Positions 8,713 through 14,235 of a stretch of DNA of 29,391 bases are shown in pieces (within the stretch, counting starts at the first letter, position 1; every line of letters starts with the position of its first letter). The DNA comes from an uncultured Porphyromonas sp. (GTDB taxonomy: Bacteria > Bacteroidota > Bacteroidia > Bacteroidales > Porphyromonadaceae), in contig NZ_CAJPPN010000028.1 in assembly GCF_905372525.1 (NCBI RefSeq), forward strand, positions 1 through 29,391. The letters run 5' to 3'. A program made the position numbers and the translations under genes. The notes under the pieces were generated by a model. That model did not search any database. It was not told where the DNA came from and saw only the letters and a list, made by a program, of their open reading frames with translations.

Positions 8713-8901
8713 GACAGCAAGCAGCGTAGTCGCTACAAGAGCCTCGAGGAGCATCCTGCTATCGTCACCGAGCAGGGGCGCATGGGGGACTTAGGGATGG
8801 ACTTGATCCTCGCCTCTTATGGGGGCGAGGCAATTCTAACCACCACCAATAGCAAGACTGACCAGCCAAAAGATAAGTGGGGACACCTGCCTAATAGGTA
8901 G
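8713..8901 (+). pseudogene. Possible gene remnant, 62 codons without a proper start
   Basis: The frame is open from just after a TGA (8710-8712) to a TAG (8899-8901). Its translation looks protein-like: RSRYKSLEEHPAIVTEQG and then GDLGMDLILASYGGEA. There is no start codon at the left edge; the first internal ATG is in the GRMGDLG segment. I do not recognise the family. It could be the C-terminal relic of a decayed or mobile gene, or chance. The stop lies inside the hairpin at 8879-8909. Confidence 0.22.
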
Positions 8902-8909
8902 GCATCCCC
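8879..8909 (-). terminator. Terminator-like hairpin after the 85-aa membrane protein gene
   Basis: GGGGA pairs with TCCCC, then CCTGCC pairs with GGTAGG (one G-T pair) across a 5-nt TAATA loop, with two mismatches between the helices. It starts 27 bp beyond the stop at 8937 and is followed on the minus strand by CACTTATCTTTTGG. Confidence 0.55.
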
Positions 8910-8936
8910 GCTGTATCTAGTAACCGCCTAAGATTA

Positions 8937-9194
8937 TTAGCCGAAGAACGACAGGTTTAGGGCCCCTGCCACCAGAGCTGAGGCTAGGGTGGCGACGAGG
9001 ATGTGCCAGCTTTTCCACCCAGGACGTACCACAGTGAAGAGTACAGCTAGCCCGATGAGGAGGCTTGTCAGCTGTGTGGGGCGGCAATCCCTCTGGGAGC
9101 TAAATGGTGGGAGATAGGGAAAGAGATACACCACAATCCCTAGGGTAACGATGGCCAGAGGATAAAGCCAAGGAGAGTTAGTTAGTTTGTGCAT
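8937..9194 (-). CDS. Small membrane protein of unknown function, 85 aa
   Basis: Hydropathy by eye gives a first membrane segment at about residues 10-31 (LYPLAIVTLGIVVYLFPYLP), a short polar loop with a single Cys, and two more hydrophobic segments (LTSLLIGLAVLFTVV and ILVATLASALVAGALNL). The pattern of a Pro-rich first helix and a Gly/Ala-rich last helix faintly recalls the C-terminal half of AzlD, the small subunit of branched-chain amino-acid exporters, but I cannot support that name. No azlC neighbour is seen. A well-formed promoter lies at 9421-9449 and a terminator-like hairpin at 8879-8909, so an expressed gene is likely. Its start overlaps a short upstream frame (9182-9346). Confidence 0.55.
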   Translation of the reverse strand: MHKLTNSPWLYPLAIVTLGIVVYLFPYLPPFSSQRDCRPTQLTSLLIGLAVLFTVVRPGWKSWHILVATLASALVAGALNLSFFG

Positions 9195-9346
9195 AAGCCG
9201 GTGGTATTGTAGTCATGGAGGGAAGGAGACTTCCCTCTATCGTCGTTGAGTCTCGCTGGGCAAGAGGAGGAGTGCCTTCTTTTCCCCAGAAGTTGTACCT
9301 CCTGCAGCACCAGCCGTAATCTCAGTTGTAATTTCTGTTCGTTCAT
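9182..9346 (-). CDS. Possible leader ORF, 54 aa, overlapping the start of the 85-aa gene
   Basis: This frame begins with ATG about 75 nt downstream of the promoter at 9421-9449 and ends at a TAA that overlaps the first codons of the 85-aa gene by 13 bp. The N-terminal half is an amphipathic basic stretch (KLQLRLRLVLQEVQLLGKRR); the rest is low complexity. No family is recognised. It may be a translated leader coupling to the downstream gene, or chance. Confidence 0.2.
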   Translation of the reverse strand: MNEQKLQLRLRLVLQEVQLLGKRRHSSSCPARLNDDRGKSPSLHDYNTTGLCTN

Positions 9347-9420
9347 CTGGATAAGCTCTCTTATATAAAGCAGGATGGAGCCCCTAGTTAGATTGGGAGG
9401 CTTGTGTCCAGCCCCGTCTG

Positions 9421-9449
9421 CAAAGGTAGAGAAAATACCCTTCGATCAA
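9421..9449 (-). promoter_or_regulatory. Bacteroidetes-type promoter (TTG, 18 bp, TACCTTTG)
   Basis: On the minus strand TTG (9449-9447) is followed after 18 bp by TACCTTTG (9428-9421), fitting both the -33 and -7 elements. It is the only site in the window where I found both boxes. It points to the 54-aa frame and the 85-aa membrane protein gene. Confidence 0.65.
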
Positions 9450-9720
9450 GAGCAATGAGATGTAGGGGCAGGGCAACCGCGTCAAGATCAGAGGACTTTC
9501 TGCGAACCATCAGCCAGCACTGAGCACCTTCCTCGGTGAGATTACCCTCTGCGGAGGAGGACTGTGTCGCTTTCTTCTGTCCATGTGCCCATGACCTTTC
9601 TTCTCCTAGTCGGTGAAATAAAGATAGGGAGAAGAGGGGGAGCCGTCCCTCTCTCAGCCTAAGGCACGACGTACCCGAGAGCCCCAGCGGACGAGAGTCC
9701 CCTCACCGAGCGAACTGACA
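9450..9720. other. Intergenic stretch, no gene recognised
   Basis: No open frame with protein-like composition was found on either strand. A near match to a -7 element (TATCTTTA, minus strand) occurs near 9618-9626, without an obvious target. Confidence 0.45.
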
Positions 9721-9829
9721 TACGCTAGGTAGGGGTACCTTCATCACCTTACATAGGTGATGGAGACGATCCTTATAGGAGCGCAGTGACGCTCTCGGTA
9801 AGAGCGTTCTCGTCACCTTACATAGGTGA
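9721..9829. repeat. Tandem array of 23-bp hairpin units (locus 2)
   Basis: Four clear units start at 9744, 9767, 9790 and 9813, exactly 23 bp apart: TCACCTTACATAGGTGA, CGATCCTTATAGGAGCG, CGCTCTCGGTAAGAGCG and TCACCTTACATAGGTGA. A degenerate unit at 9721 with spacer CCTTCA fits the same register. Every clear unit is a 6-5-6 hairpin, and three different arm pairs occur, so base pairing is kept while sequence changes. Spacers are TGGAGA, CAGTGA and TTCTCG. It lies in the long gap between msrAB and the 85-aa gene. Confidence 0.9.
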
Positions 9830-9971
9830 TTACGGGGCTCCCAATAGAGGGGAGAGAGGGCTCTTGGCAGGATGGCTTTGGGGATACGAAGGATCCTCGA
9901 TGGTGGAGGCTATTTGGATGCCTCGGCCCATCTGTATCCGCTGTGAGTGAGTAGGATAGGGGAGATAATTA

Positions 9972-10009
9972 AGCCCCATAGCTCCTACTTGGGCGGGAGG
10001 TATGGGGCT
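9972..10009 (-). terminator. Second hairpin downstream of msrAB
   Basis: Arms AGCCCCATAGCTCC (9972-9985) and 9996-10009 pair over 14 positions with one mismatch. On the minus strand the stem is followed by TAATTATCTCC. It may be a back-up terminator after the one at 10054-10094. Confidence 0.5.
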
Positions 10010-10053
10010 ACTAGACCTGAGTACTCGGGGGGATCGCTATACGTATAAATGTA

Positions 10054-10094
10054 TCTCGGGGTAGGTCATGCTGAGGCATGCTCCTACCCCGAGA
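10054..10094 (-). terminator. Terminator of msrAB
   Basis: A 12-bp perfect stem (10054-10065 with 10083-10094) is followed, after one mismatch, by a 5-bp inner helix (CATGC/GCATG) and a TGAG loop. It lies about 40 bp beyond the msrAB stop and is followed on the minus strand by TACATTTATACG. Confidence 0.75.
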
Positions 10095-10136
10095 CGTGCT
10101 CCCTGAGGATGCTGGGTGATGATGAGAGGTGGGGGG

Positions 10137-11198
10137 CTACTTGCCCTTCCCCTCTAGTAGATGGAGGTACTTGCCGTAGCCGGCCTGCTTCATCTGCTCT
10201 TTGGGAATGAAGCGTAGGGCGGCGCTATTGATGCAGTAGCGTAGGCCACCGAGCTCTCTAGGGCCGTCGTCGAAGACGTGCCCGAGGTGGGCGTTCCCCG
10301 CCTTGCTCCTGACCTCGATGCGTCGCATACCGAGGGAGTGGTCGGCACGTTCGTCGATACGTGTAGTGTCGATAGGGCGGGAGAAGCTCGGCCACCCACA
10401 GCCCGAGTCAAACTTGTCTCGTGAGGTGAATAGGGGCTCGCCTGTGGTGATGTCCACATAGATCCCTTCGCGATGCTCGTCCCAGTAGTCGTTGTCGAAG
10501 GGATGCTCTGTCGCTGCCTGCTGGGTGACGGCATACTGGGTCGGGGTGAGTCGTCGCCTGAGCTCCTGGTCCGTGGGCTTGGTGTAGGGGTTGGCACGGC
10601 GCGCCTGCTCGAAGAGCTCGGGACGTATGTGACAGTAGCCCGAGGGGTTCTTGTCAAGGTAGTCTTGGTGGTACTCCTCGGCATTGTAGAAGTTCGTGAG
10701 GGGCTTCACCTCGATCTGGAGTGGAGCTGTATACTGGCTCTGTAGGTTGGCGAGGGCCGCTCGTATCGTATCTAGGTCGAGGCTATCGGTGTAGTAGATA
10801 CCTGTGCGGTACTGATCCCCGATGTCACCTCCCTGGCGATTGAGCGTGGTGGGGTCGATGGTGAGGAAGTAGAGGTCGAGGAGCTGGCGGAGGCTAAGTT
10901 GCTCGGGTGCGTAGGTGACGCGCACCGTCTCGGCGAAGCCCGTATGGTGCTGACAGACCTCCTCGTAGGTAGGGCGCTCTGTGTGGCCATTAGCATAGCC
11001 TACCTCGGTGGCGACGACGCCACGTACTTGCTTGAGGAAGTGCTCTGTGCCCCAGAAGCATCCTCCTGCTAGATAGATTTCCTTTGTCTGAGTCATATCG
11101 TTAGTCTGCTGGGTCTCGTGGGTACGTGTCATGCAGGCGAAGCCCCCGAGGGCTACGGCGAAGCAGAGGACGAGGATGAGTGCTACTTGTCGTTTCAT
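10137..11198 (-). CDS. msrAB: Fused peptide methionine sulfoxide reductase MsrA-MsrB, exported, 353 aa
   Basis: The two-domain enzyme reduces both S and R methionine sulfoxides in oxidised proteins. The N-terminus has a membrane-spanning signal ending GGFAC (Cys22), probably a lipoprotein signal, so the enzyme acts in the periplasm or at a membrane. The MsrA domain carries the nucleophile Cys47 in GCFWGTE and a YHQDYL block. The MsrB domain starts near residue 215 and carries DSGCGWPSF and the catalytic Cys near 322 in RYCINSAALRF. The usual zinc-binding CxxC pairs of MsrB are missing; the equivalent stretch reads GIYVDITTGEPLF, as in the PilB-type zinc-free form. No thioredoxin domain or gene is adjacent. 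The gene stands alone and ends in hairpin terminators. Confidence 0.93.
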   Translation of the reverse strand: MKRQVALILVLCFAVALGGFACMTRTHETQQTNDMTQTKEIYLAGGCFWGTEHFLKQVRGVVATEVGYANGHTERPTYEEVCQHHTGFAETVRVTYAPEQLSLRQLLDLYFLTIDPTTLNRQGGDIGDQYRTGIYYTDSLDLDTIRAALANLQSQYTAPLQIEVKPLTNFYNAEEYHQDYLDKNPSGYCHIRPELFEQARRANPYTKPTDQELRRRLTPTQYAVTQQAATEHPFDNDYWDEHREGIYVDITTGEPLFTSRDKFDSGCGWPSFSRPIDTTRIDERADHSLGMRRIEVRSKAGNAHLGHVFDDGPRELGGLRYCINSAALRFIPKEQMKQAGYGKYLHLLEGKGK

Positions 11199-11254
11199 TG
11201 TCTGGTATAATTAGGATACTCCCTAGTGGGATCATCTGTTATGGGAGCGATGAG

Positions 11255-11273
11255 ACCGAGCCCTAGGGTCGGT
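11255..11273. other. Short hairpin in the msrAB upstream region
   Basis: ACCGA and CCC pair with GGG and TCGGT around a TA turn, with one bulged G. It lies 57 bp upstream of the msrAB start, in a gap (11199-11387) that shows no gene and no clear TAnnTTTG element. Confidence 0.35.
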
Positions 11274-11380
11274 ACACTGCTCCCCGTGATAACAACGGAG
11301 ATCCCGGCTTTGTTGGTACTCCACCCTAGCTCTCCCCGTATCGTCCTCTCCCTTCACTCGGGGACGTGAGCGGGGATGAA

Positions 11381-11417
11381 AAAGTGAAGAGGCCTAGGCA
11401 GTGATGCCTAGGCCTCT
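11381..11417 (-). terminator. Terminator of the GLPGLI gene
   Basis: A perfect 13-bp stem (11388-11400 with 11405-11417) with a GTGA loop begins 20 bp past the stop. On the minus strand it is followed by TCACTTTTTCATCC. Confidence 0.88.
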
Positions 11418-11436
11418 CATCGGGGCGGGGTGCGGA

Positions 11437-12306
11437 CTACATCGCCTCCTCTAGGGTGATGCGTCGTAGGGGGACGAAGGGGATCCGTCGGCGGTTCTTC
11501 TTTTTCTCCGAGAGGGCGAGCTCCTCGGGGGTGATCATCCCGGACTGGACGAGGCTCTCATCGAGGTCCTCGGCGTAGCGCATGTAGTCCTTGACGACTC
11601 GGTCACGTGGGAGCATGAAGTAGTTGCTGACGATATAGGGAATAGGAGTTCGGAGGGAGGCGATACTCTCTAGGGTGAAGCTGTGTATCTGCTCGCTGTC
11701 ATGAGCCTCTAGGATCAGCCCGGGGAGTCCCCAGAGGATCCAGGGGCCGGCAGCACACTGGAGCTGTGGGGCATACCATACGACCCAGTGGCGACCATAG
11801 AGGTCGGTCTCAGCCTGGTAGCAGGTGTAGCCCATGATGGTCTTCGTGTAGCCCTTCTGTAGCTTCCACTCAGGAGCCTGTAGCTGCTCCTCGGAGAGGT
11901 AGCGTGTCGCTAGTACTCGGTCTGTGATGGAGACCATCCCGCTGGGGTAACCTGAGTAGACCTTCCACTCGGTGGTGGATCGCTTCGGTGGGCACTGGTT
12001 CATCTTGGCGGTGAGGTAGGGGGTGGGGTAGGCTTTCCCCTCTAGGCTGACCCCTAGGGAGTCTAGGTAGTAGTCCGCCTCGCCCTGGAAGGTCTGTACC
12101 TTGGGCCCCACGAGGAGTACCATCATATTGGTGTAGGTCTTGGCCGAGTCTACGAAGTCGTACCTATAGGTGGCCTTGAGCTGAGCTGTGTCTATGACCT
12201 CGAAGTTGATGAGCGGGACGAGCCGAGCTCCTCTCTTCTCCTGAGCACGTAGGGGCAGGGCTAGGAGCATCGAGGCGAGTAGCAGGTAAAAGGGAAACTG
12301 TTTCAT
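11437..12306 (-). CDS. GLPGLI family secreted protein, 289 aa
   Basis: A signal peptide (MKQFPFYLLLASMLLALPLR, cut near RAQ) precedes a protein with the signature WGLPGLILEA at residues 192-201, which defines the GLPGLI family (TIGR01200-type). The family is confined largely to Bacteroidetes and its function is unknown. Other typical marks are the KLQKGYTKTIMGYTCYQAET block (148-167) and the WVVWYAPQL strand before the signature. Cys104, Cys162 and Cys184 could form disulfides after export. The C-terminus is basic (KKKNRRR). The gene stands alone, with its own terminator and a possible promoter 250 bp upstream. Confidence 0.9.
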   Translation of the reverse strand: MKQFPFYLLLASMLLALPLRAQEKRGARLVPLINFEVIDTAQLKATYRYDFVDSAKTYTNMMVLLVGPKVQTFQGEADYYLDSLGVSLEGKAYPTPYLTAKMNQCPPKRSTTEWKVYSGYPSGMVSITDRVLATRYLSEEQLQAPEWKLQKGYTKTIMGYTCYQAETDLYGRHWVVWYAPQLQCAAGPWILWGLPGLILEAHDSEQIHSFTLESIASLRTPIPYIVSNYFMLPRDRVVKDYMRYAEDLDESLVQSGMITPEELALSEKKKNRRRIPFVPLRRITLEEAM

Positions 12307-12556
12307 TGCGATATGGTGTTTATTGCGAATTTACAAATAGGGGAGGGGAGTACGCGAGAGCACAGGGGGGAGTCTAGGGCATCAGAGGAGCCACTTGCCA
12401 CCTCGTCCTCACCTCTACACTGCAGGAGCAGGGTAGGGGGACGAACTTGCCCAGTATGAGTAGGTTCAATGATGAGATGTGAGCCGTCTGTATCATTGCT
12501 TCTGGAGGAGTGTTGGGGGAGCGCGTGTGGGACGTTCCTCGGTGTCTTCTTCGTTA

Positions 12557-12564
12557 CAAAGGTA
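12557..12564 (-). promoter_or_regulatory. Putative -7 element upstream of the GLPGLI gene
   Basis: TACCTTTG on the minus strand matches TAnnTTTG. It would give a leader of about 245 nt before the ATG at 12306. No -33 TTG is evident. Confidence 0.4.
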
Positions 12565-12940
12565 ATGAATGTTTGCGAATGTACCATTTTCTTACGAATA
12601 GGTCTCTTCGGTAAGCCAAGAGTAAACGCTTTGTGACCTTAGGGGAGTAATGCCCCTGTGTCCTATCGCTGTCCCTTGCCTTCCCCTCGCCCCAAGGTCA
12701 GCTCGGCTCCCACCCGATGACTCGTATCCGATGAGCGGGGAGGCTTCCCACAGCCCCTAGTGGCTACAGCCGTGATACCCAAGCGAAGCCACCCCATACT
12801 CCTAGGCGAAGTACTTAGCGTACCGAGCCCGGGTGTATGGGGTGACGGCTATCGTCCTAGCGACCCGAGATGAGTCGCTGGAAGCGAGGAGGTGATAGGG
12901 GGGAAGAGAAGGTGGTGAGGGGGAAGTGAGTGGGGGGAGA
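12565..12940. other. Gene-free stretch with a long imperfect inverted repeat
   Basis: No gene is recognised. CACCCCATAC (12790-12799) pairs perfectly with 12835-12844, and just outside AGCCGT (12768-12773) pairs with ACGGCT (12845-12850). An alternative hairpin pairs GTGGCT (12760-12765) with AGCCAC (12787-12792), which shares three bases with the first stem, so the two folds exclude each other. It lies beyond the stop of the radical-SAM gene and may end that transcript, though no T-tract follows. A lone CTCTT/AAGAG hairpin with CGGTA in its loop sits near 12604-12622. Confidence 0.5.
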
Positions 12941-14206
12941 TTAGTCCTGACTAGCGACCCAGTGCATGATCTGGGCTGGGGGGAGGCCCTGCATCAGGCA
13001 GGCCTTCATGTAGTCCATGTAGGGAGCGACGTGCGACCAGAATTGGTAGTAGCCTCGGCAGAGGTAGTTGTGTCCCGGCTCGCCCGTCGAGCTATAGGCA
13101 AAGCGGTTCTTGGGGCATTCGCCCCAGCAGGCAAAGAGAAATTCGCACTCCTTACACTGCTCGGTGAGCCCCAGCCTCTTTGCCTTCCCGAAGGTAATCT
13201 GCTCGGGGCGATCCATGAGCTCCCTCAGTGGGGTCTCGGCGACGTTGCCGAGACGATAGCGAGGGTAGACAAAGTGATCGCAGCTGTAGAGATCGCCGTT
13301 GTGCTCTAGGGCGGCAGCGTGTCCGCACTCGGGGAGGAAGAGGCAGACCCCCGGGGGGACACCCATCCAGGTGGCTAGGGTAGCATCGAAGAGCTGGATG
13401 AAGACCCGTCCCACATCTGTGCGCACCCATTCGTCGAAGATCGTCGTGGTGAAGTACCCCCACTGCTCGGGCAGGATACTATAGGGTGCCATCGAGACAT
13501 CCGCACCATCGTGTAGGAGACGTCCCTCGGGACGCTCGGTGATGAAGGGTGCCTCGACAAAGGCGTGTCGCTCAGCTCCGGTGCGTAGACGCTCTACGAT
13601 CGGGGCGAACTGGATGTAGGGATTGCCAATGCTCTTGAGGAAGTGGTAGAAGGCCAGGGGCTCCTCGGCGTTGTAGCGATTGACCGTAGCTAGGATGTTG
13701 AACTCTACGGCATGATCCTGTAGGAGCTTCACCCCACGCATCACTCGCTCGAAGGTAGGGAGCCCCGAGACGGTTCGCCGATAGAGGTCATGCATCTCCT
13801 TCGTCCCGTCCAGCGAGATCCCGATGAGCCACTCATGCTCCCGGAAGAAGCGACACCAGGCTGGGCTGAGTAGGAGGCCATTCGTCTGGAGTGTGTTCTC
13901 GATGAGTCGCCCCTGCCCATACTTTTCTTGGAGCTCTAGGGCTCGTTGGTAGAAGGATAGCGGGCGTAGGAGTGCCTCGCCCCCGTGCCAGGTGAAGGTC
14001 ACCGGCACGCCCTCGGGCTGGGCCTGGATATACTGACGGATGTAGTGCTCGAGATACTCCTCGGGCATCATCGTCGTGGGTTGTGTGCGCTCGGCTCCTC
14101 GGTAGAGTCGCTCCTTGTCCAGATAGTAGCAGTAGTCACAGCGCATATTGCAGCTGGCACCAGCTGCCTTGGCCATGACGTGGATCGGTCTATGTGTGGT
14201 GTCCAT
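12941..14206 (-). CDS. Radical SAM/SPASM enzyme, anaerobic sulfatase-maturase type, 421 aa
   Basis: The radical-SAM cluster motif is CNMRCDYC (Cys19, Cys23, Cys26; CX3CX2C) right after the family-typical start PIHVMAKAAGASC. HGGEALLRPLSFYQ follows, as in sulfatase maturases. The C-terminal SPASM region holds many cysteines for auxiliary clusters (FLPECGH, LYSCDHF, EQCKECEFLFACWGECPKNRF within about 40 residues, and YLCRGYYQFW). Known members oxidise the active-site Cys or Ser of sulfatases to formylglycine. No sulfatase gene is in the window, so its substrate may be encoded elsewhere. It starts 29 bp after the spoT stop on the same strand and is probably co-transcribed with it. Confidence 0.85.
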   Translation of the reverse strand: MDTTHRPIHVMAKAAGASCNMRCDYCYYLDKERLYRGAERTQPTTMMPEEYLEHYIRQYIQAQPEGVPVTFTWHGGEALLRPLSFYQRALELQEKYGQGRLIENTLQTNGLLLSPAWCRFFREHEWLIGISLDGTKEMHDLYRRTVSGLPTFERVMRGVKLLQDHAVEFNILATVNRYNAEEPLAFYHFLKSIGNPYIQFAPIVERLRTGAERHAFVEAPFITERPEGRLLHDGADVSMAPYSILPEQWGYFTTTIFDEWVRTDVGRVFIQLFDATLATWMGVPPGVCLFLPECGHAAALEHNGDLYSCDHFVYPRYRLGNVAETPLRELMDRPEQITFGKAKRLGLTEQCKECEFLFACWGECPKNRFAYSSTGEPGHNYLCRGYYQFWSHVAPYMDYMKACLMQGLPPAQIMHWVASQD

Positions 14207-14235
14207 TGAGGGGGTATACGGGGCGTATCAGAGTG

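Noticed and set aside
8302..8754. 150-residue minus-strand frame over the start of parC
   Set aside because: It is an out-of-frame shadow of parC, shown by repeated Arg and Gly runs, and the upstream part spans the promoter and hairpin.
9195..10136. Decayed AzlC/AzlD transporter upstream of the 85-aa gene
   Set aside because: The 85-aa protein faintly resembles an AzlD C-terminus, but no further matching residues were found upstream in the frames I read, which contain stops.
10190..10684. 164-residue frame within msrAB
   Set aside because: Low-complexity Ser/Thr/Pro-rich shadow of a clearly coding MsrB domain in another frame.
12303..12587. 94-residue frame just upstream of the GLPGLI gene
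   Set aside because: Although it ends in an ATGA overlap with the GLPGLI start, its composition is not protein-like, and it covers a probable promoter and leader.
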